Assembly (NCBI GenBank): GCA_041686235.1
Contig: JAWLED010000001.1
Coordinates: 1 to 64,000 of the forward strand
Direction of reading: 5' to 3'
DNA length: 64,000 nt
Source: JAAAOH01 sp041686235
GTDB taxonomy: Bacteria; Spirochaetota; Spirochaetia; DSM-27196; PWMO01
The notes below the pieces were generated by a model. It was not told the origin of the DNA. It made no database searches and saw only the letters and a list, made by a program, of their open reading frames with translations. Shown here piece after piece: positions 1-7,731 of the stretch; the stretch's first letter is position 1, and each line of letters starts with the position of its first letter. The translations under genes were made by a program, and so were the position numbers.

Positions 1-164
1 CCCACCGAAACGCGCCCCTGCGCGTCGGGCAGACGCACCACTCGGTTTGCCCGCATGAACTCGCTCGCATACTGACTGTGACCGGCGTTTGCCCCGCCAT
101 ACCGACCGTGGCCGGCCGTGCGCTCGGCGTTGCCGCTGCCGTTGTGGCGCTCGCCCATATTCAC
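1..164 (-). CDS. Probable type II secretion ATPase GspE, N-terminus only (runs off the window)
   Basis: The reading frame starts with GTG at 164, whose last two bases overlap the TGA stop of the secretin gene. A GGAGGA ribosome site lies 6 nt upstream (171-176). About 54 residues are visible. They begin with a low-complexity Gly/Asn/Arg stretch, then YASEFMRANRVVRLPDAQG, which resembles the N-terminal domain of GspE-type ATPases. The Walker motifs would lie beyond the window edge, so the GspE call rests on this short match and on the position directly after a secretin. An ATG two codons downstream is a possible alternative start. Other secretion-system components cannot be excluded. Confidence 0.5.
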   Translation of the reverse strand, partial: MNMGERHNGSGNAERTAGHGRYGGANAGHSQYASEFMRANRVVRLPDAQGRVSV

Positions 165-2377
165 GATGCATCCTCCACGAGCCGCTCAAAGTATCGCTCG
201 AGCCGCGCGGCCACCCCATCGCGCTCGGGTCGTTTCTCGAGCACCGGAAGCACGTAGAGTACCAACTCCGTTTCCTCCACCGACCGCGTCGTGCTTCGAA
301 ACAAATTGCCCAACAGAGGAATAGAGCCGAGAATCGGCGTCTTTCGAACGTTCTCGGAGAGGTCCTGTTGAATGAGCCCGCCGATAATCACCGGGCGGCC
401 GGAAGGAGTTCGGATCTGCGTGTCTACGAGACGCTCCGATGTCGGCGGAGGGTTCGTCCCGTCGGAGGAGACATCGGTACCCCGACGAGAGAGCGTGGCG
501 GCGATATCCATGGTGATCATCCCGTCGCCGGAGGCCCACCCTTCGATGCCCACGAGCAGGCCGGAGGTGATCTCTCTCGTAACACCGAGACTCTCCCGCT
601 CGCCGGTTTCCGGATCGATTTCCTGGTCTCGATAGCGAAAGGTATTGGTGTTTTGGAACTCGACGGGTTCTCCCGAGAGACCGTTGAGCGTGGTGTCGGC
701 GAGCACGCGCGCTTCGTTGGTCGAGATACGGTGGTTCAGGTCGAGAGCAAAACGATAGCCGAGCGCGCTCACGATATCGAAGTCGAGCGAGAGGAGCTCG
801 CCCACACGACCGAGCAGCACCGTCGACTCGCCGGCCTCTGCCGGCGCATTCTCGATTTCGGTGTTCCACTCCACCGAGCGGCCGTTTTGATACTGAACGA
901 CCAGCAGTTGATAGCGCACTTGCGGCACCGGTTTGTCGATGTCCGAGAGTCTGCTCCGCAGGGCGCTCCGTGCCTCGGCCGATCCTGAAACCATTACCAC
1001 GCGCGGGTCGGGGGTCGTGTGAATGTGCTCGCGCTCGACCTCCGGAGGAAGATTTCGGATCAGTTGCTCGGCTCGGATGTAGCGCAGCCGCACCACCGAT
1101 GTCGAGGAGCTGCGATCCACGAGCTCGAGATACCTCTGCAGCTCCTCGGCGCGTTCGGCGCTGAGCCGTGCAACGAGAGCGTTTGCTCCCGGCACGACGG
1201 TGGGGTCAAAGGTGGAAAAGCGATCCGGCAAGCGGCTCAACACCTCGCCGACCGCCACGTGTGACAAGTCGAATCGGCGATAGCGGCGCCCTTCGGAGGG
1301 ACGGTCGACGGCTTCGAGAAACCGAAGCACGGCGCCGACCTCGTCGGCTCGCCCGGTTACCACGATCGATTCTTCCTCAGGGGCCATGCGCAGTGCCCCG
1401 CCGCGCGAAAGCTCGGGAGGCAAGAGCCGCTCGAGCTGCGATACGGTGAGGTGCTCGGGCTCGAGGCGGACGCTCTGCTCCAAGCGCTCGAGCACGTTGC
1501 GCCGGTCTACGTCGAAGACATAATAGGTATCGTCTCGCACGTCGAAGGAGGCATCAGTTGCGGCAAGGACCCGTTCGAGAATTTGGTCGAAGCTGTGCCC
1601 GGTAAAGCGAACGTCTCGCACCATCGTGCCCGGCGAGGCGAGGAATACGTACTCGCGCTCACCGGCGGCAAAAAGCCGGGAGAGGGCGGCACTGAGCGCG
1701 ACCTCGTGGATGCGTGCCGAGAACTCGGTTCCTTCTCGTGATATCTCGAGGGTACGCGGCTGCCCCTCACGCTCTGCCGACTCGGTGTCGCGCACGTAGA
1801 TGTGTCCCTCTTCGCCCTCTACGGAGAACCGCGGGTGGCGCCGCAACACCAGTCGAACCGCCTCGATGGCATCGAGCCCCTCGCCGCGCACCGTTACCGG
1901 CTCCGAGGGCAGCGGATCGAATATGATCGGCGGCCCACCCGGGGCGGCGGCAAGGCGGCCGACCACCGCGGCAATCGGAGCCTCCACCGCCCGCAGGCGG
2001 GCCCCACCGCCGCCGGAGTCGTACTCGACCCGCACCCGCGATACGTGCACCACGCGCCCGTTCGACCACCAAAACACCCCCGCCTGCGCCGAGAGCACGT
2101 CGAGGGCCTCGGCGGCGCTCATGGGCTCGAGGAGCACGGACACCGACCCCGTGACCGTCTCGTCGATCAAAAGCGAGAACCCGGCCACCTCAGCGATGAC
2201 GAGCAACACACTCTCGAGCCGCTCGTTTCGAAACTCCAGCTCCGGAATCTCTTTGTCGAGCGCAGAAGCAAGAGCCCCGTCCTGCGCGCCGCCGGCACCG
2301 CCGGCGCCTGCCGGGAAGCACAAACCCGTCAGGATCACGGCGCACATGATCCCGGCTCGACCCACCCGCGCGTTCAC
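161..2377 (-). CDS. gspD: Secretin of a type II secretion system (GspD-like)
   Basis: Outer-membrane secretin, about 738 residues, that would form the export channel of a type II secretion system (or a related pilus). A signal peptide is visible in the first 30 residues. It is followed by an N0/STN-type domain (LEFRNERLESVLLVIAEVAG), several N-domain repeats, and the C-terminal secretin core with the signature VIIGGLIQ then TPILGSIPLLGNLF near residues 690-715. The GTG at 2377 is chosen because a GGAGG lies 6 nt upstream and the GTG overlaps the TGA of the prepilin peptidase gene. The frame stays open upstream, but that extension lies inside the neighbour and is Arg-rich. PilQ is the alternative assignment; the neighbouring genes favour type II secretion. 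Confidence 0.85.
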   Translation of the reverse strand: MNARVGRAGIMCAVILTGLCFPAGAGGAGGAQDGALASALDKEIPELEFRNERLESVLLVIAEVAGFSLLIDETVTGSVSVLLEPMSAAEALDVLSAQAGVFWWSNGRVVHVSRVRVEYDSGGGGARLRAVEAPIAAVVGRLAAAPGGPPIIFDPLPSEPVTVRGEGLDAIEAVRLVLRRHPRFSVEGEEGHIYVRDTESAEREGQPRTLEISREGTEFSARIHEVALSAALSRLFAAGEREYVFLASPGTMVRDVRFTGHSFDQILERVLAATDASFDVRDDTYYVFDVDRRNVLERLEQSVRLEPEHLTVSQLERLLPPELSRGGALRMAPEEESIVVTGRADEVGAVLRFLEAVDRPSEGRRYRRFDLSHVAVGEVLSRLPDRFSTFDPTVVPGANALVARLSAERAEELQRYLELVDRSSSTSVVRLRYIRAEQLIRNLPPEVEREHIHTTPDPRVVMVSGSAEARSALRSRLSDIDKPVPQVRYQLLVVQYQNGRSVEWNTEIENAPAEAGESTVLLGRVGELLSLDFDIVSALGYRFALDLNHRISTNEARVLADTTLNGLSGEPVEFQNTNTFRYRDQEIDPETGERESLGVTREITSGLLVGIEGWASGDGMITMDIAATLSRRGTDVSSDGTNPPPTSERLVDTQIRTPSGRPVIIGGLIQQDLSENVRKTPILGSIPLLGNLFRSTTRSVEETELVLYVLPVLEKRPERDGVAARLERYFERLVEDAS

Positions 2378-2919
2378 CACATACCTCCAAAGCCAAGTGC
2401 CCCTGCAGCAGCCGCCGCCGCGCTTGCACCGAGAAACGGCGCAAACGGGACCGCTCGCCCTCTCGCCCGTCCGCACCCGTCTCCGCGCCCCCCGCCACCG
2501 GGCCCCTCCCCGCCTTCGGGACAACTTCCGCGTGCGGACAGCAGCATAACGTAGAGTAATGCCGAGAGCGCCGCTGCAAGGAGTACGGCCCCGGCGAGGG
2601 TCGGGCCGCACGCGGCACCGAGCAGCACTCCGAGTTTGATATCGCCGCCGCCGAGCGCACCATGTGTCGCGAGGCGGACCGTGTAGAGTACGCCTCCCGC
2701 GTACAGCATACCGCCGAGCGGCCCGGCAAGGACCGCAGGCAACAGCTCATCGGCGGGGAGAGCGCGTACACCGAGCGCGGAGGGAACCAAGAGCGCGACC
2801 CCCACCGCGAGAGCTCCCACAAGTATTAGTCGGTTCGGGATACGCAGTGATCTCGTGTCCTCCACGGAAATGGGAATGGCAACCAGAACAAACGTCAAAA
2901 GCGGCAGCGGAACATCCAT
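2374..2919 (-). CDS. Prepilin peptidase (A24 family, short form)
   Basis: Inner-membrane aspartic protease that cleaves type IV prepilins or pseudopilins; about 181 residues and almost entirely hydrophobic. Both catalytic Asp motifs are visible: an early Asp followed by IPN (EDTRSLRIPN) and GGGDIKLG further on. The N-terminal cysteine-rich methyltransferase half of full-length GspO/PilD is absent, so this is the minimal TadV/CpaA-like form. ATG at 2919 has only a modest AAGGA upstream. The stop overlaps the secretin start, which suggests translational coupling. Methylation of the processed pilins, if it occurs, would need another enzyme. Confidence 0.8.
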   Translation of the reverse strand: MDVPLPLLTFVLVAIPISVEDTRSLRIPNRLILVGALAVGVALLVPSALGVRALPADELLPAVLAGPLGGMLYAGGVLYTVRLATHGALGGGDIKLGVLLGAACGPTLAGAVLLAAALSALLYVMLLSARGSCPEGGEGPGGGGRGDGCGRARGRAVPFAPFLGASAAAAAAGALGFGGMW

Positions 2920-3011
2920 TATCCTTGCATACCGCCGTCCGCTGCACGCTGCTTCAAAGAGATCGGCAAAAGTCCCGCAAATGGCCTCGAAATGTAATAA
3001 ACTTACTCTGT

Positions 3012-3040
3012 CGGCTGCTGCGGTGATCTCACGGCAGCCG
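3012..3040 (+). other. Hairpin in the 5' leader of the outer-membrane-like gene
   Basis: CGGCTGC (3012-3018) pairs with GCAGCCG (3034-3040), with a further GTGA/TCAC pairing inside. It ends 3 nt before the GAGGAGG ribosome site of the downstream gene. It may affect mRNA stability or translation; this is inference from pairing only. Confidence 0.4.
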
Positions 3041-3056
3041 GTTGAGGAGGCCGGAG

Positions 3057-3593
3057 ATGAAACGTTTGTTTGTGCTCGTCCTGGTGGTATTGTGCGCAGG
3101 GGGTGTTGCGCTCGGGCAAGAGTCGTCGGAGTTGCAAGATAGCAATACACCGACGGGGTCGCTCAACTTCGTCTTAGCCGGCTCATTCGCGCCGTTCGGT
3201 ATCGGTGCGGAGCTATTCCTCGGACCGATCGGTCTCGGCGCGACATTCACGGCCCTTCCCTTCGGCGCACAAGACAACTTTATCCTTCTCTACGAGCCCG
3301 GAGCCTACGGGCGGTTCTACTTCAGCGACCTGGAAAGTGCGTTGTTCGCCTCGGCAAGTGTAAGCTATCTCTCGGTGGCGGGCTCGTCTGCGAGCGAGCT
3401 CAACACGCTCGATGCCGGCATTATGCGATTGAACGGCGCCCTTGGTTACAACGCGTTCTTCGGGAGTGAGAACGCGACCCGTTTTTCTTTCGAGCTCGGA
3501 CCGCGGTACAACGTGCCGGTGGTCGGCGGGGCCTCACAGGATGAGGGCTGGATATTCGTGCACTTCATGTTGATGTTCGGCAAGACATTTTAG
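3057..3593 (+). CDS. Small secreted protein, possible outer-membrane beta-barrel
   Basis: About 178 residues with a clear signal peptide (MKRLFVLVLVVLCAGGVALG, cleavage after ALGQ). The rest alternates hydrophobic and polar residues and is rich in Gly, Phe and Tyr. It ends in Phe (MLMFGKTF), as outer-membrane barrels recognised by BamA often do. ATG at 3057 follows GAGGAGG by 6 nt. The size fits an 8-stranded barrel. No family is recognised. It is divergent from the prepilin peptidase gene, with a 137-base spacer. Confidence 0.65.
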   Translation: MKRLFVLVLVVLCAGGVALGQESSELQDSNTPTGSLNFVLAGSFAPFGIGAELFLGPIGLGATFTALPFGAQDNFILLYEPGAYGRFYFSDLESALFASASVSYLSVAGSSASELNTLDAGIMRLNGALGYNAFFGSENATRFSFELGPRYNVPVVGGASQDEGWIFVHFMLMFGKTF

Positions 3594-3640
3594 CCTTCGG
3601 GGTTGTCGCCCCGGGAACTCTGCCCTACACTCTCTACCAT

Positions 3641-4063
3641 ATGGATCATTCAGAAACCGTTCAAGCATTGCTTGATGCCGAAAATGCGCGCGATTGGGAA
3701 AAATGGAAAGAGCTTCTCCACGAAGACATGGTCTACTACACCATTGGTACCGACGAACGCATAAACGGTCGAGACAACTATGCCTCCCGAATGCAGGAAA
3801 TCTACCAGGAGATGCCCGACTGGACCGTGGAAGTGCGAAACCTCTGTACCGCCGGTGAAGGGGAAACCGTGCTTTGCGAGTTTGTCGGATCAGGCCACTT
3901 TACCGGCGTTATCGATAACCAGCCCTTCAGCCAAGTCCCCGTACGCCTTACCGCCGTTTGTGTCTACGAATTCGTAAAGGGCCGCATCATGTTGATCCGC
4001 GAATACTTGGACCCTCTCGGCTTCGAGCGCCAACTGCAGCTCTCGCAGAAGCCGCAGAGCTAA
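3641..4063 (+). CDS. SnoaL-like / NTF2-fold protein
   Basis: A 140-residue protein of the NTF2-like superfamily. It begins with the typical helix (VQALLDAENARDWEKWKELL) followed by HEDMVYYT and a curved sheet with W and F residues lining a likely pocket. This is the pattern of SnoaL-type ester cyclase-like or unknown-function cytoplasmic proteins. Substrate and reaction cannot be told from sequence. No good ribosome site precedes the ATG. It faces the M23 peptidase gene tail to tail, with 21 bases between them and no clear terminator. Confidence 0.7.
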   Translation: MDHSETVQALLDAENARDWEKWKELLHEDMVYYTIGTDERINGRDNYASRMQEIYQEMPDWTVEVRNLCTAGEGETVLCEFVGSGHFTGVIDNQPFSQVPVRLTAVCVYEFVKGRIMLIREYLDPLGFERQLQLSQKPQS

Positions 4064-4084
4064 CCGCGGCGAACCGCTGCCGCC

Positions 4085-5527
4085 CTAACCGCTCGGCTCG
4101 ATATCCGGATCGAGCACTGCGGCGCGCCCCGACGACAACACCACCATCCGCCGGTTCCCCGCTTCACCTATGATCTTCACCGATTCTCCCGCGGGAAGTT
4201 CCCCGAACGCATCTCCGGTGCGCGGATCCCGTAACACGTGCGTTTGCGATACGGTTTCCGTCTCGAGCTCACCCTCCATCCCAATCGTCTCCGGGTCCAC
4301 AAAAACCGTGGCCCCGCCCGGTGTGCGCACACGCACCAAATCGCCGGAGGCTCCGGTGACACGTACCGGCGTCCCGGGCGCCAAAAGCTCGGATGAGGGC
4401 GACGGGACTTCCGGCCATTCGGTGCTCGGCTCCGCCTCGGCGCCGACGAACGTGTCTCCGGCACCCCGCAGAAACGGATTACGGTTCTCGTGAGTCACCT
4501 TCGAGCCCGGAACTTCCGGTATTGCCGCCTCGGCACGCAACTCATCTTCCACGCGGCCCCAGCTGCCCGCGAGATCGGCTCGGCGGATCTCCGGCGGCTC
4601 GCTTACTCCCGGATCAACAAAATAGGCCCACGGATCGACGGGATTGCGCCATCCGCCCTGATAGATACCGATGTGCAGATGCGGCGGCGTAGTACGGGCA
4701 TTGCCGGTATTGCCGACCGTACCGACAACGTCGCCCGCGACGACTTCCTCGCCGCGTGTGACCCGATGCTCGTCGAGATGCGCGTAGTACAAATTGATCC
4801 CGCGCTCTTCGTCGCGAAGCACCACGATCTTGCCCCCGCGATCGCGCCGGCCGGCACGCACCACCGTTGACTCGGAGGCGGCAAGCACCGGCGTACCGCG
4901 GGGAGCAAAAATATCGACCCCGTGGTGCAGTCTCGAGCCACCGTCTCTCCCGCTTCCGAAATAACTTCCGATGTTGTCCGGAGAAGTGCCCTCCACCGGG
5001 AAGGCAAGAGGCGCCTGGTTCGTGATTTCCAGCTCGAATCGACCGCCGCGAAGCAGCTCGGGCTGTAGTCTCAGCAGGTAATACGCGTTGCGCCTCGCCT
5101 CGAACGCAATTTCGCTGCCCTCTGCAGGACGGCTTGCCACGTGGACCGGCTCATCGTCTCCATCCTCTGAAACGCGAAACACGTCGGCAAAGTACCGGTC
5201 ATGCTCCGCGTTTATGTCGATTTCCACCCTTCGGCCTCGCGAGACCGGGAACCGATAGCCGGCCGCCGAGGGCTCTCTCGGGTCGAAATAGATCGTTTCC
5301 GAGATGGGCGGCTCCACCGCCGTCGGATTGTCCATCGCCTCGCCGGTGCCGGTAATCCAGGCCTCGCCGAGCTCCGTATCTACGAGGTCCAACCGCTCGA
5401 GGGCGTCCCGGTAACTTTCGTGTGACTCGGTAGGCTCGTACTCCTCCTCCACCACCTCCTTTGCGCAGGAAGCAACGAAGAGCAGCGAAAACGATATCAG
5501 TAACCACGGGAAAACGGTACGGCGCAT
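4085..5527 (-). CDS. M23 (LytM-type) metallopeptidase lipoprotein with SH3-like tail
   Basis: Probable envelope-located peptidoglycan hydrolase, about 480 residues. ATG at 5527 gives a lipoprotein signal with lipobox FVASC; a second ATG 7 codons upstream would bury it. After about 170 residues of N-terminal region, the LytM domain shows the zinc-binding HHGVDIFAPRGTP and PPHLHIG motifs with the expected spacing, so it should be catalytically competent. The C-terminal 150 residues contain two SH3-like segments (GTPVRVTGASGDLVRVRTP; GESVKIIGEAGNRRMVVL) that may bind cell wall. It is monocistronic as far as visible, lying next to but not overlapping coaX. Confidence 0.85.
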   Translation of the reverse strand: MRRTVFPWLLISFSLLFVASCAKEVVEEEYEPTESHESYRDALERLDLVDTELGEAWITGTGEAMDNPTAVEPPISETIYFDPREPSAAGYRFPVSRGRRVEIDINAEHDRYFADVFRVSEDGDDEPVHVASRPAEGSEIAFEARRNAYYLLRLQPELLRGGRFELEITNQAPLAFPVEGTSPDNIGSYFGSGRDGGSRLHHGVDIFAPRGTPVLAASESTVVRAGRRDRGGKIVVLRDEERGINLYYAHLDEHRVTRGEEVVAGDVVGTVGNTGNARTTPPHLHIGIYQGGWRNPVDPWAYFVDPGVSEPPEIRRADLAGSWGRVEDELRAEAAIPEVPGSKVTHENRNPFLRGAGDTFVGAEAEPSTEWPEVPSPSSELLAPGTPVRVTGASGDLVRVRTPGGATVFVDPETIGMEGELETETVSQTHVLRDPRTGDAFGELPAGESVKIIGEAGNRRMVVLSSGRAAVLDPDIEPSG

Positions 5528-5641
5528 GGTGACAATATATATCACCAAAGAGGGTAGCGGCCAGAGCTGCGGGTTGCCGGCAAAGCGGTGGGAGTGATGC
5601 TGCCGCCCCGGGTCGCCGGCGCCGCCCGGCGGGCGACGGGG

Positions 5642-6409
5642 TCAGACGCTGTTCATGTCGGCAATGAGCTTCAGGCCGGACAGGGTGAGCCAGGGGTCGA
5701 CCTCTTCGATGCGGGGGATGCGCTCCGACAAGGCACCGGAAAGGCCGCCCGTTGCGATGACCGCGCTGCCGCCGCCGAGCTCTGCATCCATCTCTGCAAT
5801 GAGCTTTTCCGCGAGGCCCGAATACCCTACGACGATTCCCGATTGGAGCGCATGGACGGTGTTCTCTCCGATGACGTTCGGCGGGAGCTCGAGGCTCACC
5901 TGCGGCAGCTGCGCCGTTCCTCCCGAGAGGGAGCGCATCGCGGTGTTGAGCCCCGGGGCGAATGCGGCACCGCGGAACCGCCCCGTGCTCGTTACCGCCA
6001 CGAAGGTAAGCGCGGTACCAAAATCCACGATAATACAGTTCTTGCCGAAGCGCTCGTAGGCGGCGCAGGCGTTGGCAATGAGGTCCGCGCCGACTTCTTC
6101 GGGATGCGGGGTATCAATGCGCACGTTGAGGGTGACATATGGGGTAACCACGAGAACCGGCGCCGAGCTCACCTGTGCGATCGCCTTCCTCATGGTGTCG
6201 GTCAGGGCCGGAACCACGCTCGCCATGACCACCTGGGAGATGCTCTGTGGATCGATATCGTGCTCGCGAAAGAGCCCCAACAGGGTAAGGACATATTCGT
6301 CGGGCATCTTCTCGTGCGCGGACTGGATACGAAAGTGTTTCTCGTACGAGGCGCCGTTGTGAAGTCCGATGACGGTGTTCGTGTTTCCGATGTCCAACGC
6401 CAGAAGCAT
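5642..6409 (-). CDS. coaX: Type III pantothenate kinase
   Basis: Phosphorylates pantothenate in the first step of coenzyme A synthesis; 255 residues, the usual length. ASKHA-fold signatures are visible: the N-terminal phosphate loop MLLALDIGNTNTVIG, the middle motif HPEEVGADLIANACAAYERF, and VDFGTALTFVAV. The last two differ from the commonest form (GADR; GTATTFD) by lacking the Arg and the final Asp, a variation I believe also occurs in other CoaX proteins but could not check. It lies 21 bases downstream of the PRPP synthase gene on the same strand, so the two are probably co-transcribed. Confidence 0.9.
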   Translation of the reverse strand: MLLALDIGNTNTVIGLHNGASYEKHFRIQSAHEKMPDEYVLTLLGLFREHDIDPQSISQVVMASVVPALTDTMRKAIAQVSSAPVLVVTPYVTLNVRIDTPHPEEVGADLIANACAAYERFGKNCIIVDFGTALTFVAVTSTGRFRGAAFAPGLNTAMRSLSGGTAQLPQVSLELPPNVIGENTVHALQSGIVVGYSGLAEKLIAEMDAELGGGSAVIATGGLSGALSERIPRIEEVDPWLTLSGLKLIADMNSV

Positions 6410-6430
6410 TATGCCCTCCTCCGCCGGAGC

Positions 6431-7555
6431 TTACCGCGTCTGGAAAATCGCGCTCACCGAGCGATCGTAATGTACGCGGTTTATCGTTCGGCAAAAGATG
6501 TCCGAGAGACACCGTACGTGAAAAAACGGCAGATCCTCGAACTCCTTCGTTTGGGGTATAGAGTTCGTCACCGTCACACTTCTGAGGTTAAAGCTATCGT
6601 GGAGCTCTTGCAGGCGCTTTGCCGTTTGAGGCAAACAGAGATTGTGAGAGGCGGCCATGTGCACCTCTTCTACTCCCTTCTCCTCCACCAACTTCTGTAC
6701 GAGATCGAACATCGTACCGGCGCTTGCGATCATGTCGTCGAGAACAATGGCGACCTTCTTCTTGCGGAAGTCACCGATAATGTCGGTGATGACCGCCTCC
6801 TCCTGCTGCGGACGATACTTGGAGGCAATTGCGGAGTTCACCTCGAGGCGCCGGCTAAAGTGCATGATCATCTTGGTCGCCCCCGCGTCGGGAGCAACGG
6901 CGATAACGTCCGAGCGGCCGTGAAACTGTGCGTACTCCGCGGCAAACATCTGCAGGGGATCCAGCATATTGACCGGCATATCCGCATAGAAGCCGTGAAT
7001 CTGGTTGGAATGGGGGTTCCACGCCACCACGCGGTCGATGCCGGCGGTCTTGGACAGATCGGCCATGAGCTTTGCCGTGGTCGGCTCGCGCTGAAACTTG
7101 GTGGGCTTGTCCTGCCGGGCGTACGCGACGTACGGCAAGATGGCGGTAACGCGATTCGCGCCGTGTTCGCGAAATGCGCGAGCTGCAATCAACAAAGACA
7201 GATAGTTGTTGTTGATGCTTCGCCCGCTCGGCGGCGAGAGGAGCGCTTGAAACAAAAACACGTCGGCACCGCCCACGTGGTGGGGCAGCTTCACCCCCGT
7301 CTCGGTATCGCTAAACTCCCGGTCGATGTTCTCGAAGAACTCGAGCTCTGCGGTACTACCGTGGGCTTTCATAATCGAATGGTATTTATCCACCACTCGT
7401 CGCGCCATGTAGTTGCCGTCACGGCAACTTGCAATGAGAAGCTGCCCCTCGTTCGACTCCATACGCCGGGTCTGCTCTTCGACGAATTGCTCCGGCAGGA
7501 CGAACGAGTTGGCAAGCTCGGTTGAGCTCGAGGAGCCGGTATCGTTTGTTTGCAT
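6431..7555 (-). CDS. prs: Ribose-phosphate pyrophosphokinase, atypical
   Basis: Makes PRPP from ribose 5-phosphate and ATP for nucleotide and histidine synthesis. From ATG 7555 (AGAGGT upstream) it is about 374 residues, longer than the usual 310-320. The two-domain PRT fold is recognisable: PYVAYARQD, VAWNPHSNQIHGFY, VAPDAGATKMI, IIGDF, and a PRPP loop VLDDMIASAGTM. Two signatures deviate. The segment after RQD (KPTKFQREPTTAK) replaces the usual basic stretch. The PRPP loop has Ala-Ser-Ala where Asp-Thr-Gly/Ala is standard, so one Asp is lost. An N-terminal extension of about 60 residues is also unusual. It is probably a divergent functional enzyme, since no other prs is visible here. Confidence 0.8.
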   Translation of the reverse strand: MQTNDTGSSSSTELANSFVLPEQFVEEQTRRMESNEGQLLIASCRDGNYMARRVVDKYHSIMKAHGSTAELEFFENIDREFSDTETGVKLPHHVGGADVFLFQALLSPPSGRSINNNYLSLLIAARAFREHGANRVTAILPYVAYARQDKPTKFQREPTTAKLMADLSKTAGIDRVVAWNPHSNQIHGFYADMPVNMLDPLQMFAAEYAQFHGRSDVIAVAPDAGATKMIMHFSRRLEVNSAIASKYRPQQEEAVITDIIGDFRKKKVAIVLDDMIASAGTMFDLVQKLVEEKGVEEVHMAASHNLCLPQTAKRLQELHDSFNLRSVTVTNSIPQTKEFEDLPFFHVRCLSDIFCRTINRVHYDRSVSAIFQTR

Positions 7556-7598
7556 CGTGGAACCTCTATTTATAAGTCTGTTATAATGACTGCCGACG

Positions 7599-7622
7599 TG
7601 CCCGATTGTACTTGTTCGGGCA
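7599..7622. other. Inverted repeat in the prs-aceE divergent region
   Basis: TGCCCGA (7599-7605) and TCGGGCA (7616-7622) form 7-bp arms around a 10-base centre in the 176-base region between prs and aceE. It could be an operator shared by the two genes or a transcript hairpin. No convincing promoter pair was found around it. Confidence 0.3.
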
Positions 7623-7731
7623 GGGTATAGTCTACGGGCAGGCCGAGGGTGCGATCGGCTCGGCAACTGAAGGGCATAAGTAGACGAAGGGCATCAGAAT
7701 TTGACACATTGGGTGCACAGGAGGTTATCAC

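Noticed and set aside
5588..7525. A 645-codon open frame on the plus strand opposite coaX and prs
   Set aside because: Spans two conserved minus-strand genes and their spacer; composition looks like reverse-complement coding.
7582..7587. TATAAT in the prs-aceE spacer as a -10 box
   Set aside because: No acceptable -35 element at 16-18 bp on either strand.
7701..7729. TTGACA 25 bases before the aceE ribosome site as a promoter
   Set aside because: A -10 at 17-bp spacing would be GTTATC, overlapping the ribosome site and ending 2 bases before the start codon; the strong Shine-Dalgarno argues against a leaderless mRNA.
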